A stretch of 64,000 nt of DNA, from contig JBITNC010000002.1 of assembly GCA_050084985.1 (NCBI GenBank), forward strand, positions 22,258,001-22,322,000, given 5' to 3'. Numbering within the stretch: the first letter of the stretch is position 1; each line of letters opens with the position of its first letter. The notes below the pieces were generated by a model. The model was not told the origin of the DNA, made no database searches, and saw nothing but the letters and a program-made list of their open reading frames with translations. Below are positions 12,001-22,690 of the stretch, piece after piece. The position numbers and the translations under genes were made by a program. Origin of the DNA: Nageia nagi. Taxonomy: Eukaryota > Pinophyta.

Positions 12001-14397
12001 GAATGACATTCGACGCTCCGGATTTTCCGGAGCAGCTCGGGAGCAAGGGGTGCCGTTTCGGACAAGCAGGCCACTCCCAGAGCGGGTCGGGAGCAATTGA
12101 GAAGCTCCAGGAGGGGCTGAGAAGCTCTCGGAGCACTAAAAAAAATTGCATATGATTTTTAAAAAAAGGGGGTCAAAACTTAAAATAAAAAACATGGTTG
12201 GATACTTGATAGTTATGATTTTGCTATTTTGGGCCTTTGGCATTTTGCTACTATGACATTATGACTCATTTTGATATTATGACATTATGTACTACACTGA
12301 TTCAAACTTGTTTGTAATTTAATGAAATTATGGCTTGTTTTGATTTCTCATTTTTACCTTTCAGATTCATACTTGATTAATATTATGATATTATCATTAT
12401 GTTTTGTAATTTAAATTTATATTTGATAGTTAAAAAGAATTAGAAACAATGAACATGAAAAAAATTAAAAATCCTAGGGATTTTCTACTAGCCGCTCCAC
12501 TTGTCGAATCGCAGCCGCTCACTAAAAATAACCCTCCGCCGCTCCGGACTTCCAAAGCGCACTCCGCTGCTCCCGTCTCACCGTGGAACCTTGTAATTTT
12601 CTATTGTAGTACAAGTAAATAATATAAAATCAGAGACTAAAGAGAAGAAAGACTTAACAAAAGAATGTCATCACCATTTTAAAAAACTAGGCAAATCTAA
12701 TCAAAACCAGTTTTAAAAAACTAGGTGAATCTAGTCAAAACCAGTTTATAAAACCTAGGTGAATCTAGATAAAACCAGTTTAAAAACCTAGATGAATCTA
12801 GTCAAAACCAGTTTTAAAAACTAGGCAAATCTAGTCAAAATCAGTTTAGAAATGTTGGAAAATTCTGCAAATAAAATCACAAAAAGGTGGAAATATTAGA
12901 CAAGTTTCATAGCTGAATGAGAAAATATTATAAAATTATACCAGAATTCGTCAACAAAATTGTTATCAGATTTCTGCAAATTTTTTGCGAGATCATCTGC
13001 AAATTTGTTGACAACCCCCCGGTAACAAATATGCAGTCAAAAAAACATGTAACAAATTTGTTGACTAACTAATAAAAAAAACTAATTTGCATTCATTGTG
13101 AGACACAAAAATTAAAAAACTACTTGAACCATTGCTTCTGCATTGACAGATCAAAGATTTATTTTGAAAGATTGCAAGGAAAATTAGGAGTACTCTTTAT
13201 GATGTAGGAGAATCGGTACTTTAAAAATATATTGTGGTATAAGTGGCAAACTTATCGAGATAAATGACATTTTTTTAGAATTTGAAATAGACCCCTTATG
13301 ATTTCATGTTAAAGACAATTTAAATTTCAAAGGGTCAAATTATTGTGAAACTATTGGCACCCTCAAAATTTTGGCGAATTGGGGGTAAACATGGGTCAGC
13401 TAAATTAGCTACATGCGAATTTTGAAAATATAAATATTAGTGAATTTATGAATATTAGCCACTAAAAGTTTCCCTGATGGCCGGAATAAAGGCATGTACA
13501 AACATCATTCCATTTGTATACAAAGGGATTGAACATCATCCTTCTTAAAAAAATAACGAGAGATCATTATGCCATTGACTCCATTTAAGCTGATATGTTC
13601 AATCAAGTGATTATTAGAGATCTATTCTAATTATATTGAAACTTATTCCCTCTTCTTGATACCTGGCATTTGTGAGAACAAATTTTTCAAAATGCATTAG
13701 TGGCATCAATAGCCCCTCCCCTTCTCCATGACTACATATGCACAATCTTTTGCGGTAATTCTAATAAGAGAACTCTGTTTCCCATGAAAATTGAAATTAA
13801 ACAAAAGTTTCTTGATTTCTTTTGGTACTTTAGGATATGCTTCTTCACGTCATTTGGCACGTTAGAATATGGTCCCATCTGCTCCAAGCAGTCACCACTG
13901 GGCCCTGTGTTCGACAGTGACCTGGGATTCCGGGATGACCCAAGACTAATCTTTTGGATATCTTGTTTGTGAAGACAAAGAAAGTAAGCATGGATGGAGT
14001 CTTGTTTGCATGGGAGTACTAACTGGGCTGTGATCTTGAAAATGACCTTTACATTTATAGTTTATTTGGCAAGGTAATCAATCTACACATTCCTGTGCTA
14101 ATTTCCTCATAAAAACAATTCCGCAAGAACTCATTTACTACGTCTTCTTGGTATCAAAAAAAATCATTGTCTAAAGATTGGATCCCCCTTAATCTTAATT
14201 GAAATTAAATCAAACATTTCACAGAAGGCAATGATAAGTTCTCGCTAAAATCTGTACGAATTACTTCCTAATCCAATCAACCGTAGAATTTAAAGTAATC
14301 TTCGCTAAATAATAAATTCCAAACCCTTTCCGACCAAAGCAATCTCTGCTTCTTTTGTAGAATTCCCTGCTCAAACCACTAAAATTATTTCATTAAT

Positions 14398-14444
<47 letters not shown>

Positions 14445-14700
14445 AACCCTCCTCAGCCAACGGCTCCTGGTTCTCTTTTAAAATTCATTTTCCAAACTCA
14501 ACATTATCTCCAAATATAATTGTTCTGTATATACTTCTCTCAAAATTGCATACCTTTAACATCACGAATAGGCTGAAGCAGACATGGTAATGCCTGTCGC
14601 GCTTGAATTTTGAGGAGAATTCCTCAAGAAAGGCGTCTAAGGTTCGATCTTCCTTAAAGAGAGCCAAAAGAACTCTGGTTTCCGCCACAGTCATCGACAT
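2937..14700 (-). CDS. CNOT11: CCR4-NOT complex subunit 11 (CNOT11/C2orf29 family), N-terminal 278 codons, spliced, 3' part not found
   Basis: Seven exons join in phase: 14554-14700, 11498-11602, 5883-5972, 3721-3774, 3470-3615, 3190-3343 and 2937-3074 (834 nt, 278 residues). Conserved blocks in order are the N-terminal FSSKFKRDRHYHVC, QAERLVAFYILHSLY with TNPFLSYLI, ERSFLLQLLGSS, TAAEYIKTFDP, IRDPDVPLGCD, the LFQNMSLKGLEPPWIRP.PP block, and LLWDYGMCADTSRGAAVRDL followed by APAQQQ. These fit the plant CNOT11 family as I know it. CNOT11 belongs to the CCR4-NOT deadenylase complex, which shortens poly(A) tails in mRNA decay. The start ATG at 14700 precedes a 49-codon first exon ending at a GTATGC donor. 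The highly conserved C-terminal domain is not visible, so the gene is cut by the window edge or truncated. Introns 1 to 3 are 2951, 5525 and 2108 bp and carry transposons. Confidence 0.85.
3190..3343 (-). CDS. CNOT11: CNOT11-like exon 6, ends at a GC donor
   Basis: 154 nt starting after a pyrimidine-rich acceptor ending TTGACAG. The first base completes the split Glu codon from exon 5. The exon encodes LDDPTPLSKH, GGGDREAAAAGLFQ and WIRPVPPMLPVQDSE. The only in-phase junction to exon 7 is after GAG, giving the donor GAG|GCATGT. The nearest GT, four bases further on, would break the frame. Confidence 0.82.
3470..3615 (-). CDS. CNOT11: CNOT11-like exon 5
   Basis: 146 nt from acceptor ATGCAG|ACA to donor CCTGA|GTATGT, leaving two bases for the next codon. 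The exon encodes LSREQLTKQ and NVIRDPDVPLGCDADAP. The intron after it is 126 bp. Confidence 0.87.
3721..3774 (-). CDS. CNOT11: CNOT11-like exon 4
   Basis: 18 codons between CACAG|ATT and CAT|GTAAGA, phase 0. The exon encodes SQTAAEYIKTFDPNLH, matching the family's Q-S-A-x-x-Y-x-K-x-x-D-P segment. Confidence 0.85.
4019..4440. repeat. Unclassified repeat-like block in intron 3
   Basis: A stretch less AT-rich than its surroundings, with several short overlapping open frames on both strands and no recognisable protein. Read on the minus strand, it ends in AATAAAAGTAATCTCTC, which resembles the tail of a solo LTR, but I see no paired copy in the window. Its identity is uncertain. Confidence 0.25.
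4805..4905 (+). mobile_element. tRNA-derived SINE-like sequence in intron 3
   Basis: The segment contains TAGCGTAATGGTAAAGCA, resembling a tRNA A box, followed about 40 bases later by GTTTGAATTCCAG, resembling a B box (GGTTCGAATCC). This is the RNA polymerase III promoter layout of plant SINEs. An A-rich stretch (AAATAAAAAGAAA) follows. Boundaries are approximate and no target-site duplication was identified. It could also be a decayed tRNA gene fragment. Confidence 0.45.
5883..5972 (-). CDS. CNOT11: CNOT11-like exon 3
   Basis: 30 codons between acceptor CTGTTAG|GCT and donor GAG|GTTAGG, phase 0. The exon encodes ERSFLLQLLGSSNSN. It lies downstream of the 5.5-kb intron that holds the gypsy element. 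Confidence 0.85.
6193..7461 (+). repeat. 5' LTR of intron-2 gypsy element
   Basis: A 1269-bp repeat, TGTCCC...GGCACA, matching 9504-10764 throughout. Short open frames within it have no recognisable product. Confidence 0.9.
7468..7478 (+). other. Primer-binding site of intron-2 gypsy element
   Basis: TGGTTTCAGAG sits six bases after the LTR end and differs by one base from TGGTATCAGAG, the plant initiator-Met tRNA site. Confidence 0.6.
7557..8790 (+). pseudogene. Ty3/gypsy gag remnant
   Basis: The frame opens at an ATG near 7557 (MSNTEEKRT) and meets a TAG after 19 codons, then continues in the same frame from about 7628 to 7981. A second segment at 8214-8438 contains GAAHQWWHHEL and FATRFLDRFERN, typical of the retrotransposon gag capsid fold. 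Around 8720 a partial zinc knuckle, GLCFHCKQ, is followed by a stop. Frameshifts and stops show the gene is dead. Gag normally forms the cytoplasmic virus-like particle. Confidence 0.75.
8918..9553 (+). pseudogene. Retropepsin-like protease joined to a chromodomain-like tail
   Basis: A 211-codon open frame. The N-terminal half is a gypsy aspartic protease with IVLIDGGATHNFID at about residues 41-54; most relatives have D-S-G-A-T-H-N-F, so Ser is replaced by Gly here. GGSPQVVLGVQWW follows. After about residue 165 the sequence INQYLIRWKDYQTQLAWG resembles the W-K-x-L-P chromodomain segment that normally ends gypsy integrase. RT, RNase H and most of the integrase are therefore missing, consistent with one large internal deletion. 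The frame runs into the 3' LTR at 9504. Confidence 0.7.
9504..10764 (+). repeat. 3' LTR of intron-2 gypsy element
   Basis: A 1261-bp direct copy of 6193-7461 with the same termini, TGTCCC...GGCACA. Confidence 0.9.
11498..11602 (-). CDS. CNOT11: CNOT11-like exon 2
   Basis: 35 codons between acceptor TTGCAG|GAT and donor GAA|GTAAGT, both phase 0. The exon encodes the conserved QAERLVAFYILHSLY and NPFLSYLI segments. Confidence 0.88.
11950..12593. mobile_element. GC-rich hAT-like MITE in intron 1
   Basis: Terminal inverted repeats TAAGGTTCCAC (left) and GTGGAACCTTG (right) bound about 644 bp. TAATTTTC flanks both ends (11942-11949 and 12594-12601), an 8-bp target-site duplication as made by hAT transposases. 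If the element is taken to start one base later, the flanking repeat is 9 bp, which would suggest a Mutator-type element instead. The subterminal 100-200 bp on both sides are rich in GCTCC and CCGGAG motifs that form inverted-repeat clusters, while the centre is AT-rich. No transposase frame is present. Confidence 0.75.
12677..12850. repeat. Minisatellite, five copies of a 34-35 bp unit
   Basis: The core CTAGG.GAATCTAGTCAAAA followed by CCAGTTT recurs five times, starting near 12687, 12721, 12756, 12788 and 12822. It lies in intron 1 just downstream of the MITE. Copies differ at a few positions each. Confidence 0.85.
14397..14442. repeat. (TA)n microsatellite in intron 1
   Basis: An almost uninterrupted TA dinucleotide run of about 45 bp, roughly 110 bp downstream of the exon 1 donor. 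Confidence 0.9.
14554..14700 (-). CDS. CNOT11: CNOT11-like exon 1
   Basis: 49 codons from ATG at 14700. The sequence contains LLALFKEDRTLDAFLEEF and KFKRDRHYHVCFSL. The donor is AAG|GTATGC, phase 0. Confidence 0.85.
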
Positions 14701-14785
14701 CTTGAAGAGTATAGATCGCCAAATGGAGGATCTAAAGGCTCCTTCACTCTGGCTTTGGTTCGAATGAGGGAGCTGTCTAAATTTC

Positions 14786-14793
14786 TATTTAAA
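14786..14793 (-). promoter_or_regulatory. Possible TATA element of the CNOT11-like gene
   Basis: On the minus strand TTTAAATA lies about 86 bases upstream of the start ATG at 14700, a plausible TATA position for a short 5' leader. AT-rich plant DNA produces many such matches, so this is weak. Confidence 0.25.
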
Positions 14794-14800
14794 CAAAACT

Positions 14801-15980
14801 TTTACATGGGTTAAAGTAAAACAGTTCAAAAATTAACCCCAGGTTAAATCAGAATTATTAATTTATCATTATGTTTGTAACATTTGTTATGGTAAGAACA
14901 ATTTAATTCATATTTATATCAAATTTGCGTATACTTTCACAATAGAATCCATTAATTATAAATAATTAAAACTATTCTTTTTATATCAAACTACTTTAAT
15001 AAAATTTAAATATTTAAATTTAATTTATGCGTGCAATTTAAATTAATTGAGATTCAATAAATTATTCGAATAATTAGAATATTTATTTTTAAATATAAAA
15101 AACGTAGGAAAATAAATTATATAAAAGGAGTTGACTAAAGCTTAATACAACATTAAAAAATGTTACAAATAATCATTATTATCCAAATGCAAAATACTTT
15201 ACATGTAATAATAAAAAACATAACTTAAAAAAAAAAAATAGATCAAACCATAAAAGGAGGTAAATTTAGGTGGAAACCCCTTAAAAAAATACATCAACGA
15301 CTTGTTAACTGGCTACACTTTTGAGTTTTATCATGCATTTGAAAATAGTTGTAGAGGAAAACTATTACTCTCATGCACTTCCATTCACCATGCCATTACT
15401 ATGCATGAGGCCACATGTCCTCATGCAAGCCAATGTGTGTGAATATAATGTCAACATAACTATCACATGCCAACACACTATAGTTCCACACCATGTCATC
15501 TTAGACCCCAATTGATTTAAGGAGAATATACAATAAATATTTATTTAATTTACATAAATAATAATTATATTAGCTTAGTTATACTAAATGTGTATGATAA
15601 AATAATTAAATGAATAGTATATGATATTTAATCAAGGTATTATTATATATTTAATTTAATATATATTATGTACGCCATATATATATATACTTTTTCATTT
15701 ATGTAAATTTACAATCTATAATCCTAAATTGGATTATATGATTCAACACTCCTTAATAAATTTTTGGGGTTATAATATAATATTACAAAAATAAGATTCC
15801 TAAGAATCAATTCATTAAGAAAGAGAATGTGATAAGAAAAAATCTATAAAATAATGCACACACATATTCCAATAACATAGAAAATAAATCACATCCATCA
15901 ACATGGATACCATTAAGTGAATGTCTTATTGTTAGAAGTTTCATATTCAAGTCACCATGTTGTTGTACTACTTGTCATGT
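14801..15980. other. AT-rich intergenic sequence upstream of the host gene
   Basis: No protein, RNA gene or paired repeat is recognised. Short open frames here have no family-like motifs. Confidence 0.5.
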
Positions 15981-16825
15981 TGTTGACACCTAAATTTGGT
16001 CCCCCTAAGGTGGCCCTCCTTAGGTGTAATATTATAATTACATTATAATCATCTTTTAATCAAGTTATGGGTTTATTATCACACTTATCTCTGGTGGTAT
16101 TTTTATTTTTATTTTTATTTTAGGTATACTGATATGGGATTCAACCTTCTTACAAGGGATTGTTTGGTGAGAATTCATACCTATATAAATGTAAGTATCT
16201 CTAATTTGGGAAAGTAATCAAGATTTACATCTCAATAGTCAGTACCCTACTCTTGGAGTTTTTAAATGCATGCCTATTGAGATTGGAATCTTGTTATCAC
16301 TAAAGCATATATGTCGTCCATTCATCAGTAATTATATGTTTGGCTTGCCTTATTGATGTCTCTATTGTTATCGATCCTTGGCGACGAATCCTAACCCTCA
16401 AGAACCCTAGCATATGTGTTGGTATGAATGCTTGCATTGTTTTACGATCTAGCACTCGTTATGGATCAAGCATATGCATTGATCTTCTTACTATTGCTAT
16501 CTGTGAGGTTCGCACATTAAGGTCAATCCACTTTGATAGGTTTGGTCTACATATAATCAACTATATCATAAGTAGGGATAAACAGGTATTTATCTCACAT
16601 TTGATTCTAATTTATTTAGTGTATACTTTTATTTTATCTATCTTGATTCAATAAAATTCTAGTTTTGTTATTTTAGTGTTATATTATTGCTATCTTCATC
16701 TCTGTTATTCATGTATATCATGTATATATGTTTGATTTAAATAGCTTAGATTATCCATACCTAAATGTTATGTACATTAGTTTTACTTAGGCTAAAATCC
16801 TAGGGGTAATTAAACACATACCACA
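15981..16825 (+). repeat. Possible LTR remnant
   Basis: The segment starts TGTTGACACCTAAATTTGG, a start seen in many plant gypsy LTRs, and can be closed at a CA at 16825. The motif TTGACACCTA recurs immediately after the proposed end, so the boundary is unclear. No second copy exists in the window. It precedes a gypsy gag remnant on the same strand, which is why I suggest it is that element's 5' LTR. Confidence 0.3.
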
Positions 16826-17019
16826 TATTGACACCTACCTTTCATAGCACATCCTTCTCTTAATTATGGTAGAACATAAATTCTCTTGAACCCACATTAA
16901 AATCTTGTAATGAATAGACTATTAAAGATCTTATTTACATATTATATTTGAAAGGCATTTTATGTCATTAGCAATGAAAATGCAAATATCTTTTGTGAAT
17001 CAACTAACCCTATAGCTAG

Positions 17020-19520
17020 GAAGGTTACTAAGGTAGAAAGGTTTGTAAAACACGAGTTGCTCAGAGATGGAGTGAAAGAATCCGTAATAACTAACAATAT
17101 ACCAAATTACATAGACAAATAACCCAAGAAGGGATTGATGAAAGTCCTATGGATAATGAAAGCTTCGTAGAAAGTTCAAATAGTTTAGTAAGGATAGTTA
17201 ATCATATGATTAGTTCCACCAATGATGGATTTCACACCCTTACAAATCAAAATATACCTCATATCACAACCAAGTACGAGATCATTGCCCAATTAAGTGA
17301 TGATGAAATATTCAGAAAAGTCAGGAGTTCAAAATAAAATAAACATAGATTCATCAAATTTCTCAATGAGTTACCAGTTGAGGGAAAAGGTTACGTAGTA
17401 AATGCCATTGAAGATGATGAAGTGGTCAAGTAATGAAGGTTACGATATTCTATCAAATTTTAGGAACATCCACTTCCCGATGGTATGACTCTATGAGATA
17501 AATTTAGGCTTCTTCATATACAAGTTAAAAATTGTACCACATTATATAATTTGATGTTTCTAGTCCTTGTGCGAATGCTCACATCAATGCATATGTTGAG
17601 CCTTAGGCAATGAATGCAATATAGGTTCCTTTAGTCATCCCTAACCTAGAAGTAGAAGCAAAAATTCATTAGAAGAATATTCATACAAATATAGACATTT
17701 ATGTGAACGTTGTCCCAATTTTCACATTATAGGATTTGCCTCATCAGGATGCTCACATAGGTAATGCAGGTACTGAAAATCATATAGTGAGAGATCCACC
17801 TATACTGATTTAACATGTTGATAACATGGGAGACCCTAAAGAAGCTGATGACTTATTAATTGAAGATGAGTGTAACCTAGATGATCCCATGAACTATGAA
17901 GAGATTAACAAAATACTTGAGGAAGATAATAGAATCAAATCCAAATTTCTCCATTTAGTTGATCAACTTGAAAACACAAAAATGTACAAATAATTGCTTT
18001 AGAAAGTACATAATGACTATAAGAAAAAAATAAGGATATTTTAGCTTAAGAATAAGCAACAAACTAGGTATTCCATTATGATGCAATAAGACTAGGAATA
18101 TATAAAATAATAACCTGATAGCTTGCTTACACAAGCTATGCAGCCATTGTTGGTTATGCATAAAAAGAAGAAGACATAAAATTGTAGAGTTATTAAAATA
18201 AATATCATATACTTTTATTGTCTCACAAAGATAGAGAATGGTTGGGCTTGACAACTTTGATTAATATCATCCATAACATAAATGATAAAAGTGGAGTTTT
18301 TGCATTCCTTCAGCCTAGACAACAAATTTTGACATTTAAACAATGGTAAAATTCAAGAAAAATAATAAACAATGTCAAGGAAATTCCTCCATTATCACTT
18401 GAATATTCCAATTTTAGAGGCAATATTGAAAGAAATGAATATTAATAAAATGCAAAAGGTCAACACACTCACATAAAGAATCTTAAAAATCAAATGGAAA
18501 CAAGATTTGGAATCACATAAAAGTGAAGCAAACAATCGCTTATGCATGAAAATTAGATCAATTATGTTAAATACCAATAAGGATTTGAAATTCATAAAAT
18601 TTGATGGTATTATTGATCCACATTTTCATGTGTGCATTTTCTTTGATGAACTCTCACTAATTCCTATGGATAGTAATTTACATGCTAAATTATTCCCTAT
18701 ATCATTAATGGGTGATGCTATGTATTAGTTGGTAAGTTACTATACGCTAGCATTGAGAATTTTGAATAGCTCAAGATAATATTTTGTAATCATTATTGAT
18801 TATAGGTTGCTAAGAAAGTTACATTCAATGATTTGATAATGATTAAGCAAAGAGAAGGATAAATTTTTGAGTCATTCATCAGGTATTGTACATGAATAGC
18901 AAATAAGGTGCATGTTGATGATGACATAAATATCATAGCCTTTATTGAAGCACTTCAGCAAAAATATAAGGTTGAATATTTTGAATATCATAAATTGCCT
19001 TTACCTAAATTCTTACAAACTTTGGTCGAAAAAGAAATATTTTATATCAAGAATGGAAAATGGAGTTAAGAATCACAATAGAAACAAGGCAAAGCCTCAA
19101 CAACAATACAAAAAAAGAGCAATAAAAGGATAATTCAATGATAGCAAAAGTTATTTTAGTTCAGCTAGCAAAGCAAGTGACTTGATAGTAAAGCATGCAT
19201 AAAAGAAAGATAAGAAGTCATTATACATGGAATGTCAAAAATTTCATAGGAGGAAACTCACACCTATCTATGATGACATCAAATAAGTTACAAAGGCATT
19301 AATCAAACGTAAATTATTGGTACCACCATCCAAGTCTCAAACTCAACCATCCTTTTAGGGATGTATGCCACAAGAATGTAAATCAAATCATTTTAATGAA
19401 TATCATCAGCAATAAGGACATGAAACTAAGTTTTGCATAGCTTTGCTCAACAAAATTCAAGATTTGATCGATCAAAAGAAAGTGTCCTTTCCATAACCAA
19501 AGGATAAATATAATTCAACT
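17020..19520 (+). pseudogene. Decayed Ty3/gypsy gag
   Basis: Fragments in several frames can be recognised in gag order. At 18590-18730 FIKFDGIIDPHFHV and the downstream LFPISLMGDAMY match the capsid segment with consensus F-D-G-x-x-D-P-x-x-H and L-F-P-x-S-L-x-G-x-A. Around 18820-19040 a segment reads FESFIRYCT with conserved spacing. Near 19390-19490 a degraded H-x-x-x-G-H-x-T-x-x-C zinc-knuckle region is followed by LNKIQDLIDQKK. An acidic segment at 17820-17990 may be the N-terminal part. Stops and frameshifts are frequent. No protease or polymerase follows on this strand. Confidence 0.6.
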
Positions 19521-20799
19521 TCAAAGGATAGGCCAAAGACGTTATAGGGATCAAAGCATGAACAAAACAAGAATACGGGGATATCCAACTAATAACAATC
19601 CATTTTCAAACTTCATAAAAGAAAAATCATAAAATACAAGCATAAACTTTATAGGTAATGTCACTCCTACATGACAAAAAGGTATGAAGCATAATTATTG
19701 TTCTTATCATTTATACTTTTTACCTATATATGCAGTAGTATAGGGGTTTTCTTTATATTTTTTTAAACTTCCCTTAGATCCTCATGTTTGTGCTAAGATA
19801 CATTTATCCCTTCCCCTATCCAATACTCATTAGGGGCACTTAAAATTCATTTTCCATTTCTCCTCAACTTCCTTACACCTCAATGTGAATGCCGACACTA
19901 GCACTTATGCTAGTCTTCCTTCATTTTCACCAAAAATCAATAATTTAGTGAATTGCACTCTATTTTCCTAGTGTCAACCTCTCATACCTTGATGAACCAT
20001 TGTGTCATTTACTATGAAAAACTCAGTCATATAACATTTGACAATTTTTGTTGTGTATCCTTTTGCCAGTTTTTACTATCTACCTGATTTTGTTTCCTTG
20101 CAAAATTCTTACGGAGGTTAGATTAGGGGTAAAAAGGCTACAAATAAAAGTGGTTTATTATTTATTAAGATAGTGCCAATGCTAGATTCCTTTGAGCTTT
20201 TTTAATTAAGTCCATAGTTTTTAGGTTTACTAAATCAATTAAATTAATTAGGGTCATCTGCCACCTTTATATGTAATAATGTATTTATTTCTTACCATAA
20301 ATGTCAATTTTACTAGAAACTATGTATACACATAACCTTATACACATGTCAAGTTCATAGGGTCATTTCATGAATTCTAGACAATATTATATCCATATAG
20401 GTGAATAAGTCAACCTTGAGTCCTTAACTCCCTAACATGCCTAGCATTGGTGTTAGTCTCTCTAGAGTTTTTTGTTTTTAAATAGGATCTTTTAATTAAA
20501 ACAATGGATCTCCAATACCTCTAGTGCATACATAAGCTTCCATAAATATTCATATATAAATAACACATCTCTTATAGCAATGTTAATCATGTAGCAAACT
20601 AAAAGCAAAGTCATACATATATGCATTGCATAAATGATGAAATAGGAATATATCTCATATATTTATGAAGAATAGTGACACATTATCTATTACAACCATC
20701 CAATTTAGCCCAATATAGTAGTTTCCATTGCTAACACCACCAATAGTAGCAGAGTGGCACCTAGTACTCCTAGACCTAGACATAATCTTGCTTAAGCTA
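19521..20799. other. Unassigned AT-rich sequence
   Basis: I see no gene, RNA or paired repeat here. It separates the plus-strand gag remnant from the minus-strand plant-mobile-domain pseudogene. Confidence 0.45.
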
Positions 20800-22690
20800 G
20801 GTCTCTTTATCCCAGTCTACTCAAGTGCCATAAGCTGAGTTTGTAGATATTCCTTATCATTAGTTAGGGTCTCTATCTTCTTTCTATGCTCCAAAACATG
20901 ATTCATCATCCTTAAAAAGTTATTGTCACCTGCAAATTCATGCATCTTTTGTACTTGGTCTATTTTGCCTACTCGAAAGAGGCCACCCTTACCTTTAGAG
21001 TCTCTAGTTCCTCATCCTTGCTAACTAATTCACCCTTAAGAGTAGTTAGCTCATCCTCCTTATTTTTTTAGATGCCTTCTCAAAATCCAAGTCAAGTTTT
21101 ATTTCATATATGAAAATAAGTGAAATAGGTATGTTAGTTTATTTACAAATATATTGTACAAAGCTAACTTATAGGTACATATTTGAGATACTTAATTTAT
21201 TATCAAGCTATTATTGAGTTTTTGAGAGAGGAATACTAGTGGGGACCTCATCCCAAATATCTTGCTCTCCATATTATGGTGCTTCATCCTCCACATCCAT
21301 ATGAGCATGTTGATCCTCATTGTATCCTTCCTCCTCCTCTCCTTCTTCCTCTTCCTCTTCACCTTCCTCTTTAGCTTCTCCTTCTGCAACCTTTGCCAAA
21401 GCCTCCAATGCATGTATGCCTAAGTGATTTGGTCTTACTTTGGCCCACCATGTCAAGTATTCCTGGTCAAATTAAGGATCATTGGGCTCCTTAACTTCCT
21501 CATTATCTGTGTCACTCCCCGATGCATGAGCTTGTGGGGTTTCCTAATATTGCTTCCACTTAGATGGCTATACAAATTAGGGTCATGGGCCATATACCTT
21601 CTGATTCTCACAACAAATTTGCATTTGGTTTGAATACCTTATTTCTTACTAAATTATATGTTTACTCTCTTGGGTCTATAGGGTTCCATAAAGATCTTCC
21701 TTGTCTATAGATAATAAGGAGTTTGTTACCAATCTAACTCACTTGCTAGTTCATTGGCCCAGTATGGCAATGTTGCCTAGGGTCTATAAACCACATCCTC
21801 TACAAAATAGAAACTAAGTTTCAATTACATCAAGATCAAAGTTTGAAACCATGTCATCCAAGCTTGTAAACTAAGTCACATACCATCCATGAGGTTGTCT
21901 ATCACCCTACAATCATAAGCCTCTACACCCTTGTGAATCCATGTAACTTTACCCATCCTATCCCATGAGAACCATGTCAGATGATAAATTAATGTCCTAG
22001 GTGTTGGTAGCTCCTTTGGACATATAATTAGAATGTTCTCATATGCCTAGAATTATAAAAAAAATGAGTGGGCAATCCTCCTACCATTCTTTTGAGTCAT
22101 AACAAAGTTATGCAATTCATGGTACATTTGGATAATAATATATGGTGCGCAAGCATATTGAAGCCCTATGTCATCTAATATACAATGTGAACTAATTCAA
22201 GAGGAAATACTTCATGATTCTTATATGGATATACAATAATATTTATGAATGCATCCATGATCATGCATACCCACTTAAACCTCTTCACCTTGCCTTTAAA
22301 GGTACAATGAATAAAGGCATCCTTCTTGCCCTCATGATACTCATCTAGCCCCATCAACCATGTCAAAGAATTCTTGTACTAGGTCTGCTCATGTTCTCCT
22401 CCATAAAGATAGGGCATCCCTTTATAGGTACACATAGAATCTTATGAATATCCTTGGGTTTAATGGTCACTCCCTAATAGGCAAGTGAAAGGTGTTGGTC
22501 TCTTCAAACCACCTCTCCATTAGGTTCGTGAATAACTCCTTATCAACTTAGACATATGGTGCATGTAACAAATACCTAATACCAACATTGTGAAGTATCA
22601 CAAGCTCATTAGCTATCAGCTTATCCTTCCATGCCATGCACTGCTTCCAACTTTTGGACATCATCTCTGGCTCCACCAAGAATTATCGAC
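20800..22690 (-). pseudogene. Plant mobile domain (PMD, aminotransferase-like) protein remnant
   Basis: Read on the minus strand from about 22680, the sequence gives NELVILHNVGIRYLLHAPYV, then LFTNLMERWFEETNTFHLP. After a one-base frameshift it continues VTIKPKDIHKILCVPIKG. This follows the PMD pattern of a W/F-rich helix, then T-x-x-F-H-L-P-x-G-E-x-T-x-x-x-x-D-V-x-x-x-L-x-L-P-x-x-G. Further down are FIHCTFKGKVKR.KWVC (22175-22366), a Glu-rich stretch EEGEEEEEEGEEEE (about 21330-21370), and a coiled-coil-like EDELTTLKGELVSKDEELET (about 21000-21060). Several stops replace probable Gln, Trp and Arg codons. PMD proteins occur both as host silencing-related factors and inside transposons; which applies here is not decidable. 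Confidence 0.55.

Noticed and set aside
13700-13972. 90-codon plus-strand open frame in intron 1
   Set aside because: No recognisable motif, and it lies antisense within an intron of the host gene.
15321-16654. Open frames of 64 and 104 codons upstream of the host gene
   Set aside because: No motif or homology-like pattern; the 104-codon frame lies inside the possible LTR.
21192-21413. Lys/Arg-rich minus-strand frame
   Set aside because: It is the shifted-frame reading of the Glu-rich tract of the PMD remnant.
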